Notes: a model not told the origin generated them from the sequence alone. A DNA stretch of 64,000 nt from Streptomyces sulfonofaciens (GCF_014656295.1 NZ_BNCD01000001.1:62001-126000); one strand, 5' to 3'; shown: positions 40,057 through 52,442, counted from the stretch's first letter. Program-made: numbers and translations.

Positions 40057-43000
40057 TCAGTGCGCCCCGCCGTCCCCGTCCGCCCCGGTCGGTGCGTCCC
40101 TCTCCGCCAGGCCCTCGGCGAGGAGTTCCGCGAGGTGCCGGCCGCGTACGCCGGAAAGCTGTTCGAGCTGGGTGCGGCAGGAGAAGCCGTCGGCGAGGAC
40201 GGCGGCGCCGGGCGGGGCCTCGCGCACGGACGGCAGGAGCTGTTCCTCGGCGCAGGCCACCGACACGTCGTAGTGGCCGCGTTCGAAGCCGAAGTTGCCC
40301 GCGAGGCCGCAGCAGCCGCCGCTCAGCGCCCCGGTCAGGCCGGCGCGCTCGCGCAGCCGCCGCTCGGCGGCGTCGCCGAGGACCGCGTGCTGGTGGCAGT
40401 GGGTCTGGCCGACGACCTGCCGGTCGAGCCGCGGCGGGCGCCAGCCGGGCGCCTGCTCCTCCAGGGCCTGGGCGAAGGTGCGCACGGAGTCCGCGAGCCG
40501 CCGCGCACGCGGGTCGTCGCTCAGCAGTTCGGGCAGGTCCGTCCGCAGCGCGCTCGCGCAACTGGGCTCCAGGACCACCAGGGGCCGTCCGAGGCCCGCC
40601 GGTTCCATCAGGTCCAGGGTGCGGCGCAGCACGGCACGGGCCCGGTCGAGCTGGCCCGTCGAGAGGTACGTCAGACCGCAGCACACGCCCTCGGGGGGCA
40701 CGGCGACCCGGCGGCCCGCGTCCTGGAGCACCCGGACCGCCGCCTTGCCGACCTCCGGCGAGAGGTGGTCCGTGAAGGTGTCCGGCCACAGGAGGGTGAG
40801 GTCGTCCGCCGGGCCCTGCCCGGCGCCGGGGCCGGATCCCTCCGGGTCCGGCGCGGGCGGCAGCGGTCCGGCCACAGCGGGGCGGCGCCCGAACCACTGC
40901 CGGAACGTCTCACGGGGCAGCCGCGGGATCTCCCGCTCGGGCGCGAGGCCGCCGAGCCGCTTGGCGAGGGCGGCCAGCGGGCGGATGCGGGTCGCGGCGT
41001 TCGCGGGTCCCGCGAGCCGCAGCGCGGCGGCGGCGCGCAGCCACCGCGGCAGCCAGCCGAGCGCGTAGTGCGCCGCCGGGCGCCGCCTGCCCTGGTAGTG
41101 GTGGTGCAGGAACTCCGCCTTGTAGGTGGCCATGTCCACACCCACCGGGCAGTCGCTGCGGCAGCCCTTGCACGACAGGCACAGGTCCAGAGCGTCGAGG
41201 ACCTCCGTGGAGCGCCATCCGTCGGTGATGACGACGTCCACGGGCGTGCGCCCGGTGCTCCCGCCGCCGTCCGGGCCCGCCCCGGAACCGCCCTCCGCGC
41301 CGGAACCGGAACCGCCGCCCGCGCCGGGCCGCGGGCCGATCCCGCCGCCCGCCAGCATCTCGTGGAGCAGCCGGGCACGCCCGCGCGTGGAGTGCCGCTC
41401 CTCGCCCGTGACCCGGTACGAGGGGCACATGACGGCGGTGTCGCCCGGCTGGACCGCGGTCGTGCGGCACTTCGCCACACCCACGCAGCGCCGCACCGCG
41501 GCCGAGAAGTCGCCGGCGTCGTGCGGGTAGCCGTAGGCCACGTCGACGGGTTCGCGGGGCAGCGGTGTGAAGCGCAGGTTCTCGTCGAGCCGCGCGGGCC
41601 GTACGAGTATGCCCGGGTTGAGCCCGTCGTCCGGGTCCCACAGGGCCTTGGTCCGCTCGAAGAGCCGTACCAGTTCGGGCCCGTACATCCTCGGGAGCAG
41701 TTCGGCGCGGGCCTGGCCGTCGCCGTGCTCGCCGGAGAGCGAGCCGCCGTGCTCGACGACCAGCCGGGCGAGGTCCTCGGAGAAGCTCCTGAAGCGCCGC
41801 ACCCCGTCGGCGCCGATCAGGTCGAAGTCGATGCGGATGTGGATGCAGCCGTCGCCGAAGTGCCCGTACGGGGTGCCGCGCAGGCCGTGCTCGGTGAGCA
41901 GGGCGCGGAAGTTGCGCAGGTAGGCGCCGAGCCGTGCGGGAGGCACGGCGCAGTCCTCCCAGCCGGGCCAGGCCTCGCTGCCGTCCGGCATCCGGGTCGC
42001 GGTGCCCGAGGCGTCCTCGCGGATCCGCCACAGGGTGCGCTGCCCGGCCGGGTCGGTCACGACGAGCGCGTCGAGCGCGTCGGCGGCGCGCACGATGGCG
42101 TCCGCACGCGCGCGTGCCTCCTCATGGTGCTCGCCACCGGTCTCCACGAACAGCCACGCGCCGCCCCTCGGCAGCCCGCCCGTGTCCGGGGGCACCAGGT
42201 CGGCGGCCATGCCCTCCACGGTCAGCGGCCCGAACGGCAGCAGTCCGGCAGCGGCGTCCGCGGCCGCGCCCTCGTCGGCGTAGCCGAGCACGGCGAGCGC
42301 ACGCGCGCGAGGGGCGTCGACCAGCGTGACGACGGCCTCGGTGAGCAGGCCGAGGGTGCCCTCGCTGCCGCAGAAGAACCGGGCGACGTCGGCGCCCTGC
42401 TCGGGCAGCAGCGCGTCCAGGGCGTAGCCGGAGATGCGCCGCGGCAGATCGGGGAAGCCGGTGCGCAGCAGCGCCAACTCGCCCTCCACCAGCGCCCGCA
42501 GCCCGTCCGGCGCGCCGGCCCAGTCCCGGCCGAGGCGCAGCGGCTCGCCGCGGTACGTGAGGGCCGACAGCGCGCGGACGTTGGCGGCGGTGGTGCCCCA
42601 CGCCACGGAGTGCGAGCCGCAGGAGTTGTTGGCGATCATGCCGCCGAGGGTGCAGCGGCCGTGCGTGGAGGGGTCGGGCCCGAACCGCAGCCGGTGCGGG
42701 GCCGCCGCCTCCTGGAGCCGGTCGAGGACGACACCGGGCTGGACGACGGCGGTGCGGCTGCCGGGGTCCAGGGCGAGGATGCGGTTCATGTGTCGGGTGA
42801 AGTCCAGGACGACGCCGGTGCCGGTGGCCTGGCCCGCGATGGAGGTGCCGCCGCCGCGCGCGACGACCGGGACCCCGTGCGCGCGGCACACGGCGAGCGC
42901 CGCGGCCACGTCGTCCGCGTCTCTGGGCGTGACCACGCCGACGGGGACGCGCCGGTAGTTCGAGGCGTCCATCGTGTTCAGGGCCCGTGCGGTGGTGGAG

Positions 43001-43122
43001 AAGTCCACGTCGTCCGCACCGCCTCCCACGGCGGCGGCCAGCGCGCCGCGCAGCGCGGTCAGCCGGGCGGGGTCGGTCGGGTCCGCAGTCGGGTGGGGGG
43101 CCGCGCCGTCGAGATCCGTCAT
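40057..43122 (-). CDS. FAD-linked oxidase with Fe-S and CCG domains (Dld/GlcD-like)
   Basis: This 1021-residue protein fuses an FAD-binding PCMH domain (about 55-270; VARGGGTSIAGQATG, TLGGMIANNSCGSHS), an FAD-oxidase C-terminal domain (to about 530; GHFGDGCIHIRIDF), a Fe-S segment with C648-x2-C651-x2-C654-x3-CP (CLSCKGCRSDCPVG) plus an upstream Cys cluster (C546, C552, C566), and C-terminal CCG modules (VCCGLTYLS and GGCCGLAGNFG). Such fusions oxidise D-2-hydroxy acids (lactate, glycolate, 2-hydroxyglutarate) and feed electrons to the membrane. A Gly-rich linker of about 30 residues lies at 594-626. Start at ATG 43122; an upstream ATG at 43137 is possible. Confidence 0.9.
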   Translation of the reverse strand: MTDLDGAAPHPTADPTDPARLTALRGALAAAVGGGADDVDFSTTARALNTMDASNYRRVPVGVVTPRDADDVAAALAVCRAHGVPVVARGGGTSIAGQATGTGVVLDFTRHMNRILALDPGSRTAVVQPGVVLDRLQEAAAPHRLRFGPDPSTHGRCTLGGMIANNSCGSHSVAWGTTAANVRALSALTYRGEPLRLGRDWAGAPDGLRALVEGELALLRTGFPDLPRRISGYALDALLPEQGADVARFFCGSEGTLGLLTEAVVTLVDAPRARALAVLGYADEGAAADAAAGLLPFGPLTVEGMAADLVPPDTGGLPRGGAWLFVETGGEHHEEARARADAIVRAADALDALVVTDPAGQRTLWRIREDASGTATRMPDGSEAWPGWEDCAVPPARLGAYLRNFRALLTEHGLRGTPYGHFGDGCIHIRIDFDLIGADGVRRFRSFSEDLARLVVEHGGSLSGEHGDGQARAELLPRMYGPELVRLFERTKALWDPDDGLNPGILVRPARLDENLRFTPLPREPVDVAYGYPHDAGDFSAAVRRCVGVAKCRTTAVQPGDTAVMCPSYRVTGEERHSTRGRARLLHEMLAGGGIGPRPGAGGGSGSGAEGGSGAGPDGGGSTGRTPVDVVITDGWRSTEVLDALDLCLSCKGCRSDCPVGVDMATYKAEFLHHHYQGRRRPAAHYALGWLPRWLRAAAALRLAGPANAATRIRPLAALAKRLGGLAPEREIPRLPRETFRQWFGRRPAVAGPLPPAPDPEGSGPGAGQGPADDLTLLWPDTFTDHLSPEVGKAAVRVLQDAGRRVAVPPEGVCCGLTYLSTGQLDRARAVLRRTLDLMEPAGLGRPLVVLEPSCASALRTDLPELLSDDPRARRLADSVRTFAQALEEQAPGWRPPRLDRQVVGQTHCHQHAVLGDAAERRLRERAGLTGALSGGCCGLAGNFGFERGHYDVSVACAEEQLLPSVREAPPGAAVLADGFSCRTQLEQLSGVRGRHLAELLAEGLAERDAPTGADGDGGAH

Positions 43123-43195
43123 GACTCCAGCATGCATCCCGAGCCCGCCGGGCACCCTGCCCGCGCTCCGGTCCGGCGGCGGGCGGCGGGCGGCG

Positions 43196-43218
43196 CGGAA
43201 GGGGGCGCGGCCCTTCCG
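43196..43218 (-). terminator. Hairpin just downstream of the HTH gene
   Basis: CGGAAGGG (43196-43203) pairs with CCCTTCCG (43211-43218) around 7 nt, beginning 4 nt beyond the stop codon of the HTH gene. Confidence 0.55.
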
Positions 43219-43222
43219 GCAC

Positions 43223-44083
43223 TCACACCTCGCCGCGGTAGCGGCGCAGGATCTCCTTGGTGCGCTGGGCGGACTCCGCGTGGGCCACCATGCGGTCCAT
43301 CGCCTCCATGTGCTCGGTGACCTCGTCGGGCCGGTCGAGGTAGAGCGCGCCGGTCAGGTACTCGATGTAGACCATGTCGGGCAGTTCGGGCGCGCCGAAC
43401 CGGAAGAGCACGAAGGGGCTGTAGGTGCCCGGGTGGTGGCCCGCGGACAGCTCGGCGATCTGGAGGGTGACGTTCGGCAGCTCGGCCGCTTCCAGCATCC
43501 GGTCGATCTGCGCCCGCATCACCGCGGAGGAGCCCACGGGACGCAGCAGCACCGTCTCGTCCACCACCACCCAGAACCGGGGGGCGTCCGGCCGGCGCAG
43601 CAGCGCCTGGCGTTCGAGACGCAGAGCGACGTGGCGTTCGACACGTCCTGGTTCGTGGCGGCCCACCGATCCCGTGGTAAGGACCTCGCGCGCGTAGTCC
43701 TCGGTCTGCAGCAGGCCGGGCACGAAGTGCGGCTCGTAGGAGCGGATGGTGCGCGCCGACTCCTCCAGGCTCACGTAGCCGCTGAACCAGTCGGGCAGTA
43801 TGTCGTGGAAGCGCTGCCACCAGCCGGGTTCGTTGGCCTCGTCGGTCAGCCGGAGGAAGACCTCCACCTCCTCGGGAGCCACCCCGTACGCGGGCAGCAG
43901 CACCTGGACGTAGGGGAGCTTGAGGGCGACCTCCGCGGTCTCCATGCGGCGCACGGTGCCGGGGGCGACGTGCAGCAGGGCGGCCGCCTGCTCCCTGCTG
44001 AGCCCCGCCTTCTCGCGCAGCGCGCGGAGCTGTCTGCTCAGGACGAGCTGACCGATCGTCGGAGCCGACCGCGGCTCACTCAC
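43223..44083 (-). CDS. Scr1-type XRE regulator with DUF5753, orphan
   Basis: This 286-residue protein has an N-terminal XRE helix-turn-helix (about 13-70; LRALREKAGLSREQAAALLH) and a C-terminal DUF5753 domain (WFSGYVSLEESARTIRSYEP, FVPGLLQTEDYAR, YIEYLTGALYLDRPDEV). In Streptomyces such genes usually sit next to a small DUF397 gene and act as pairs. No DUF397 gene is found on either side here. The start is GTG at 44083. Confidence 0.9.
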   Translation of the reverse strand: MSEPRSAPTIGQLVLSRQLRALREKAGLSREQAAALLHVAPGTVRRMETAEVALKLPYVQVLLPAYGVAPEEVEVFLRLTDEANEPGWWQRFHDILPDWFSGYVSLEESARTIRSYEPHFVPGLLQTEDYAREVLTTGSVGRHEPGRVERHVALRLERQALLRRPDAPRFWVVVDETVLLRPVGSSAVMRAQIDRMLEAAELPNVTLQIAELSAGHHPGTYSPFVLFRFGAPELPDMVYIEYLTGALYLDRPDEVTEHMEAMDRMVAHAESAQRTKEILRRYRGEV

Positions 44084-44334
44084 GCCCCACCTCCGAGCCC
44101 GCTGACCCGCGGCAGTCTGCCACAGCCCCTGCGCCCGGGGCGGCGTTCCGCGAGATGGTTACGTGAAGAACACGGACCGTGAGGCCGGGCCGGCCGGTGC
44201 GGCGGTGCGGGTGGGGTGCGCGGGGCGGCGGGGGCGGCGGATCCGACGGGACCGGTGGCGGCGGACGCGGCGGTGGCGGGTACGGCCGGGCCGGCGGGCG
44301 CACGCCTCGTCCGGGGCCGTGACCCGATCGGCCG

Positions 44335-44543
44335 AGGCGACGGGCGGCCCGGGTAACGGTGGGACCAGGCGACGGACGGCCGAGGCGACGGTGGGCGCAG
44401 GCGGCTCAGGCGACGGTCGGCCCGGATACCGGACGTGCCCAAGCGACGGTGGGCGCAGACGGCCCAGGCGACGATCGGCCCGGGAGACCGGACGTGCCCA
44501 AGCGACGGTGGGCGCAGACGGCCCAGGCGACGATCGGCCCGGG
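44335..44543. repeat. 57-bp tandem duplication with degenerate flanking copies
   Basis: Two identical 57-bp copies lie at 44428-44484 and 44487-44543, each starting ACCGGACGTGCCC and ending CGATCGGCCCGGG. Shorter diverged copies extend upstream to about 44335. The whole gap 44084-44619 contains no gene I recognise. It is not CRISPR-like: there are no unique spacers. Confidence 0.85.
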
Positions 44544-44619
44544 TAACGATCGGGCCGGGCCGGGAGGGGGGCCGCCCGGGCTCGCGGTGGCCACCTGGGA
44601 TCGCCGTGCGCCGTCGGAG

Positions 44620-45111
44620 TCAGGGAGCTCCGGTGCCCGCGACGGCCGCCGGGCCGGAGGGGGCGCCGGGGTGCGGGAGGGTGCCGGGCCTGGAGACGGG
44701 GTCGGGGACGGCGCCCGGCCCGGTGCCTGGCAGGGCGTGGGAGGGGCGTGGTCCGGTCCTGGCGGGCGAGGGCCTGGTGGGCGGCCGGGGATGGGGCGCT
44801 GGGGTGCGGGAGTACGAGGGGTGCGCGGGCCTCACCGGTTCGCGCCGCTGTGCGCCGTCGCGGGCGAGGACACCGGCGACCAGCACCACGCAGGCCACCG
44901 CGGCGGCCAGGGCCAGCACCGCCAGGGTGCCGCCCGCCGGCACCCCGGTCCACCGCAGGCGGCCGCGCGGCGCGGTGGACGGCGGCACGGGACGCCGCAG
45001 GTCCGCGTGGCCGACCGCCCCGGCCCGGGCCTCGAAGGCGGCCCGCAGCCGCTGTTCGACCCGCGCCCCGGCGAAACCCGGGACGGGCCCGGGCACGCGC
45101 CCGTCCCTCAT
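44620..45111 (-). CDS. Single-pass membrane protein downstream of the ECF sigma gene
   Basis: A 163-residue protein with an N-terminal cytosolic part of about 55 residues (VEQRLRAAFEARAGAV), one membrane helix (about 60-85; LAVLALAAAVACVVLVAGVLA) and a Pro-rich outer tail. Its position 82 nt after an ECF sigma gene suggests a cognate anti-sigma or accessory, but no ZAS motif is present. The start is ATG 45111. Confidence 0.6.
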   Translation of the reverse strand: MRDGRVPGPVPGFAGARVEQRLRAAFEARAGAVGHADLRRPVPPSTAPRGRLRWTGVPAGGTLAVLALAAAVACVVLVAGVLARDGAQRREPVRPAHPSYSRTPAPHPRPPTRPSPARTGPRPSHALPGTGPGAVPDPVSRPGTLPHPGAPSGPAAVAGTGAP

Positions 45112-45193
45112 CGCACCCCTCCCGCCGCTCGGGCCCGCCCGCGCGGCCCCTCCCGGCGGGCCCCCGTCCCGGGCTCGCGCGTGTCCGTCCGCA

Positions 45194-48045
<2,852 letters not shown>

Positions 48046-48084
48046 ACCCGCTCGGCACAGCGGCCGTCCAGGCGGCCGCCACCC

Positions 48085-48117
48085 ACCGCCCCGCAGGCCG
48101 TTGGCCGGCGGGGCGGT
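48085..48117 (+). terminator. serC terminator
   Basis: ACCGCCCCGC (48085-48094) pairs with GCGGGGCGGT (48108-48117), a 10-bp perfect stem with a small inner hairpin, about 40 nt after the serC stop. Confidence 0.75.
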
Positions 48118-48137
48118 CGCGTGTACGGCCGCGGACG

Positions 48138-48232
48138 CGGGCGACGCGCTCGGGCACGGGCGACGCGCTCGGGCACGGGCAACGTGCTCGGACGCGGGCG
48201 ACGCGCTCGGACGCGGGTGGCGCGCTGAGATG
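48138..48232. repeat. 19-bp tandem repeat, five copies
   Basis: Five units of CGGGCGACGCGCTCGGGCA with drift in the last three, running directly after the serC terminator. Confidence 0.88.
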
Positions 48233-48314
48233 CACGCAACGCAGCAGGCGCAGGCGACTCGCTGGGGCGCGGGACGACTCGCCGGGCGCGGACGGCGCGC
48301 TCGGGCGCCGCGGC

Positions 48315-49301
48315 TCACTTCCGCCGCACGGCCTTCTTCGCGCCGAACACCACCGCCAGGGCGATCAGCAGCACCAGCGCGCCCTTCGCGTAGTCGGCCC
48401 GGGCGCCGCCACCGCCCGAGCCGTTGCCCGCGGGGCCGCCGCCCGCCGTGCCCGGGCCGGGGGCCCCGGGCAGCCGGCCCGGCACGACCTGGCTCCTCCT
48501 GCCCTCACTGCCGTACATCAGGGTCGAGCCGTCGGTCGTGTAGGTGACGGACTCGCCCTGGCCCTGCATGGGCACGTCCAGCCGTGCCTCACGCTTCGGC
48601 CTGCCGTCCCTGAAGGCGTAGAGGATGCCGCCGAAGTAGCCGCGCAGCGCCAGGTGCCCGCCGTCCGGGGAGAACGCCCCGTCGGTCACCCACAGGTCGA
48701 TGGGGGCCACCTTCGTGAAGACGTTGGTCCCGGAGGGCGAGAGCGTGGCGGGGCCCTCGTACAGGTGGCCGCCGTCCTCCTTCTTGTCGGCGATGTAGAC
48801 CCGTCCGGTCCTCGGCTGCACCATCAGCGCCTCGGCGTCCCGCGGCCCGTCGGCGTACGTCACCGTGTACTGGGTGGCCCGTACGGTCTGGTCGCGCAGT
48901 TGCCGGGGCTCGGGGAGCTTGTAGATCCACACATGGGGCCAGGTGCCGCCCAGGTTGTCGCCGATGTCGCCGACGTAGAGCGTGTCGTCCGGCCCCATGG
49001 AGATCGCCTCCACGTCGCGCGGCGCGCCGACTCCCGTCATGGTGACGGTGGCGACGGTCCTGCCGGTCCTCGAATCGACCGCGTAGAGGTAGGCGCCGTC
49101 GTCGCTGTCGTTGTGCGTCCAGTAGACGCCCGGGTGCAGGCGGCTGGCCGCCAGGCCGCTGGACTCGGTGATCCGGGGGTCCTCGATGGTGAACGCCTTC
49201 GGGCCGCCGTCCGCGACGGCGGCCGCCGGGGTGGGGGCGGCGGGGCCCGCGGACAGGGCGACGAGGAGAGCGGCCCCGGCCAGGGGCGTCAGCGAACGCA
49301 T
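48315..49301 (-). CDS. Secreted, C-terminally anchored beta-propeller-like protein
   Basis: This 328-residue protein has a signal peptide (SLTPLAGAALLVALSAGPAA), a mature domain with repeating blade-like segments (SSGLAASRLHPGVYWTHND, LYVGDIGDN, VYIADKKEDGGHLYEG, GAFSPDGGHLALRGY) and a C-terminal membrane helix with basic tail (LVLLIALAVVFGAKKAVRRK). No enzymatic motif is visible. Start at ATG 49301 with a weak ribosome-binding site. Confidence 0.8.
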   Translation of the reverse strand: MRSLTPLAGAALLVALSAGPAAPTPAAAVADGGPKAFTIEDPRITESSGLAASRLHPGVYWTHNDSDDGAYLYAVDSRTGRTVATVTMTGVGAPRDVEAISMGPDDTLYVGDIGDNLGGTWPHVWIYKLPEPRQLRDQTVRATQYTVTYADGPRDAEALMVQPRTGRVYIADKKEDGGHLYEGPATLSPSGTNVFTKVAPIDLWVTDGAFSPDGGHLALRGYFGGILYAFRDGRPKREARLDVPMQGQGESVTYTTDGSTLMYGSEGRRSQVVPGRLPGAPGPGTAGGGPAGNGSGGGGARADYAKGALVLLIALAVVFGAKKAVRRK

Positions 49302-49463
49302 GCCCCAAGCCTGCCACCTGCCGGTCCCCGCGGACGGCAGGAACGCCCCTTTGCGGACGCCCCCTTGGGGAAGCCTTCGGAAGTGTTCCGCAAGGGCCCC
49401 CGCAGGTGCCCCCGGCAGTGCCCCGGCGGCCCGGTCGCCCGGCGCGTCCGGGATGATGGCCCG

Positions 49464-50150
49464 ATGCTGAGGTTCATGTTCGTCGGCGACTCCATGACGA
49501 TCGGGAGTGCCGGCGAGCACACCTGGCGCTACCGGATGTGGCAGCACCTGTGCGCCACCTTCGGCGGCCCCTTCGCCATCGTCGGGCCCCGCGACACGCT
49601 GTACGACAAGGCGGCGGACGCGCCCGTGTCGTCCGAGTACGCCGATCCCGGCTTCCCCGAGCGGGCCCGGCGGCACCTGGCGGGCTGGGGCGAGGGCTGG
49701 CGGCACATGGCGCCGCTGATCGGCGAGTCGGTGGCCCGCGAGCGCGCCGACGTGCTGCTCGTCTCGCTCGGCCTGATCGACCTGGGCTTCTTCACCGACG
49801 CGTCCGGGACCGCGGTCAGCATGCACCGCTTCGTGGCCGAGGCGCGGGCCGCGAACCCGGCGGTGCGGATGGTGCTGCTGCCCGTCATCCCGAACATACG
49901 CGCCCACTCCGACGCCGTCTTCGCGGCCGAGGTGGCCCGCTTCAACGCCCTGCTCGCCAAGGCCGTCGCCAACCTGGACCAGCCCGGCTCACCCCTGCTC
50001 GCGGCCTCCGCGCCCGAGTCGTACGACGTCCACGGCGACACCTACGACGGCACCCACCCGAACGCCTCGGGCGAGCACAAGCTGGCGGCGGCGTTCGCCG
50101 AAGCGCTGTACCAGGCGTGGGACCTGGGCGGGCCGTACCGGCTGCGGTAG
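49464..50150 (+). CDS. SGNH/GDSL-type hydrolase
   Basis: This 228-residue esterase-like protein has the GDS block (FVGDSMTIG, Ser10) and the block V Asp-x-x-His (DGTHPN). It has no signal peptide. Substrate unknown. The ATG at 49464 lacks a ribosome-binding site but has GATGAT 6 nt upstream, fitting leaderless expression. A perfect palindromic terminator follows. Confidence 0.85.
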   Translation: MLRFMFVGDSMTIGSAGEHTWRYRMWQHLCATFGGPFAIVGPRDTLYDKAADAPVSSEYADPGFPERARRHLAGWGEGWRHMAPLIGESVARERADVLLVSLGLIDLGFFTDASGTAVSMHRFVAEARAANPAVRMVLLPVIPNIRAHSDAVFAAEVARFNALLAKAVANLDQPGSPLLAASAPESYDVHGDTYDGTHPNASGEHKLAAAFAEALYQAWDLGGPYRLR

Positions 50151-50160
50151 CCCGGCACGG

Positions 50161-50182
50161 CCCGTCCGGGGCCCCGGACGGG
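50161..50182. terminator. Bidirectional terminator, perfect palindrome
   Basis: A perfect 22-bp palindrome with arms CCCGTCCGGGG lies between the convergent SGNH hydrolase and aldo/keto reductase genes. Confidence 0.65.
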
Positions 50183-50193
50183 GCCCCGCGGCC

Positions 50194-51177
50194 TCACCAG
50201 CGGTCGTGGACCTGCGGCCTGATCCGGCGGTCGTAGAGGTCGCGGACGGCGCCCAGGGTGTCGGGCGTGAGCGGCGCGAGCGCGGCCGCCGCGGAGTTCC
50301 CGCGGGCCTGCTCGGCGGAGCGGGCGCCCGGGATGACGGTGGTGACGCCGGGCTGCTGCACGATCCAGCGCAACGCGGTCTGGGCGGGCGTGGCGCCCTC
50401 GGGGGCGAGCGCCGAGAACTCCGCCGCGGCCTCCACGCCGGTGGCGTAGTCGACGCCGGAGAAGGTCTCCCCCTGGTCGAACGCCTCGCCGTGCCGGTTG
50501 TAGGTGCGGTGGTCGTCGGCCGCGAAGACGGTGTCCTTGGTGTACCGGCCGGACAGCAGGCCGGAGGCGAGCGGCACGCGCGCGATGATGGCGACGCCCG
50601 CCTCGCGGGCCGCCGGCAGCACCTTCTCCAGCGGCTTCATGCGGAACGCGTTCAGGATGATCTGCACGCTGGCCACCCCGGGGCGCGCGATGGCGGTCAG
50701 CGCCTCCTCGCAGGTCTCCACGCTCACTCCGTACCCGGCGATGCGCTCCTCGGCGACCAGGGTGTCCAGCGCGTCGTAGACCTCGCCCGAGGAGTAGACG
50801 GGGGTGGGCGGGCAGTGCAACTGGACCAGGTCCAGGCGGTCCACGCCGAGGTTGCGGCGGGAGCGGTCGTTCCAGGTGCGGAAGTTGTCCAGGACGTAGT
50901 TCTCGGGCAGTTGCGCCATGCGGCGGCCCATCTTGGTGGCGACCAGGACATCCGCGTCCGGGCGCGCCGCGCGGAAGGCCGCGATGCGCTGCTCGCTGCG
51001 GCCGTCCCCGTAGACGTCCGCCGTGTCGAAGAACGTCACTCCGGTCTCGACGGCGGCGTCCAGGACGTCCAGCGCCTCCTTCTCGGCCACGTCTCCCCAG
51101 TCCGCACCGAGCTGCCATGTGCCGAGGCCGACGACGGACACCTGCTTGCCGAGCCTGCTGATCTCACGTTGCTCCAT
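50194..51177 (-). CDS. Aldo/keto reductase
   Basis: This 327-residue (beta/alpha)8 NADPH-dependent reductase has the tetrad Asp and Tyr in FFDTADVYGDG, Lys in LVATKMG and His in VQLHCPP, plus a C-terminal cofactor segment (TTVIPGARSAEQARGN). Substrate unknown. The ATG at 51177 is chosen because upstream sequence in frame is Arg/Gly-rich. Confidence 0.92.
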   Translation of the reverse strand: MEQREISRLGKQVSVVGLGTWQLGADWGDVAEKEALDVLDAAVETGVTFFDTADVYGDGRSEQRIAAFRAARPDADVLVATKMGRRMAQLPENYVLDNFRTWNDRSRRNLGVDRLDLVQLHCPPTPVYSSGEVYDALDTLVAEERIAGYGVSVETCEEALTAIARPGVASVQIILNAFRMKPLEKVLPAAREAGVAIIARVPLASGLLSGRYTKDTVFAADDHRTYNRHGEAFDQGETFSGVDYATGVEAAAEFSALAPEGATPAQTALRWIVQQPGVTTVIPGARSAEQARGNSAAAALAPLTPDTLGAVRDLYDRRIRPQVHDRW

Positions 51178-51452
51178 GCCACCAGTGTGACAACCCCCGC
51201 ACCGTCCCCCGCGGGCCCGCCCCCACCCCACCGCGCGCCCCCGTCGCTCCGCCACGCTCCCGAGTGACCCGGTCACCGTGCGTATCGTCGTACCGCCCGG
51301 CCGTGCGCCTGCGGGCGACGGCCGGACAGGAACCGCCGTGGAGACCCCGGCTTGCCCGGCCGTGTCGGAACCCCGGCGACCCGGGCCCCGGTGTCCGGGT
51401 AGTGGTCGTACCTCTTGATTAGAGCGCACTCCAGGACGTTGGCTTGGCGACC

Positions 51453-52442
51453 ATGAAGTACACGCAACTGGGACGCACGGGACTGAAGGTCAGCCGACTG
51501 GTGCTCGGCACCATGAACTTCGGTCCGCAGACCGACGAGGCCGCCAGCCACTCCATCATGGACGCGGCGCTGGCCTCCGGAATCAACTACTTCGACACGG
51601 CGAACGTCTACGGCCAGGGCGAGAACAAGGGCCGCACCGAGGAGATCATCGGCCGCTGGTTCGCACAGGGCGGCGAGCGCCGCGACAAGACCGTGCTCGC
51701 CACCAAGGTGTACGGCAACATGGCCCCCGATGGCGACGCGTGGCCCAACCACGACAAGCTCTCCGCGGTGAACATCCGCCGTGCCGTGGACGCCAGCCTG
51801 AAGCGGCTGCAGACGGACTACATCGACATCTACCAGTTCCACCACATCGACCGTCAGACCCCGTTCGAGGAGATCTGGCAGGCGGTCGACGTCCTGGTGC
51901 AGCAGGGGAAGATCCTCTACGCGGGCTCCTCCAACTTCCCGGGCTACAAGATCGCGCAGGCGAACGAGGTGGCCGCCAGGCTCGGCAGCTTCGGCCTGGT
52001 CAGCGAGCAGTGCCTGTACAACCTCGCGGAACGCCGCGCCGAGATGGAGGTCATCCCGGCCTCGCAGGACTACGGCCTCGGCGTCATCCCGTGGTCGCCG
52101 CTGCACGGCGGACTGCTCGGCGGGGTGCTGAAGAAGACCGCTCAGAGCGGCCGCCGCGCCGGCGGCCGGGCCGCGGACTCGCTCGCCAACCCGGCCGTGC
52201 GCACCCAGATCCAGTCGTACGAGGACCTGCTGGACAAGCACGGCCTGGAACCCGGTGAGGCGGCCCTGGCGTGGCTGCTCACCCGGCCCGGTGTGACCGG
52301 CCCGATAGTCGGCCCCCGCACCCAGGAGCAGTTGGACTCCGCGCTGCGCGCGGTCGAGCTCGAACTGTCCGAGGAGGTGCTGACGGCCCTCGACGAGATC
52401 TTCCCGGGGACGGGGCCGTCGCCGGAGGCGTTCGCCTGGTAG
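51453..52442 (+). CDS. Aldo/keto reductase
   Basis: This 329-residue aldo/keto reductase starts MKYTQLGRTGLKVSRLVLGT and shows the tetrad in YFDTANVYG, LATKVYG and YQFHHID, with the cofactor segment GPIVGPRTQEQLDSAL. It is divergent from the reductase at 50194-51177 and of a different subfamily. A TTG at 51444 in frame sits nearer to an AGGA and could be the real start. Confidence 0.92.
   Translation: MKYTQLGRTGLKVSRLVLGTMNFGPQTDEAASHSIMDAALASGINYFDTANVYGQGENKGRTEEIIGRWFAQGGERRDKTVLATKVYGNMAPDGDAWPNHDKLSAVNIRRAVDASLKRLQTDYIDIYQFHHIDRQTPFEEIWQAVDVLVQQGKILYAGSSNFPGYKIAQANEVAARLGSFGLVSEQCLYNLAERRAEMEVIPASQDYGLGVIPWSPLHGGLLGGVLKKTAQSGRRAGGRAADSLANPAVRTQIQSYEDLLDKHGLEPGEAALAWLLTRPGVTGPIVGPRTQEQLDSALRAVELELSEEVLTALDEIFPGTGPSPEAFAW

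Noticed and set aside
44335..44543. Possible CRISPR array
   Set aside because: Copies are directly adjacent without unique spacers and no cas gene is near; it is a tandem duplication.
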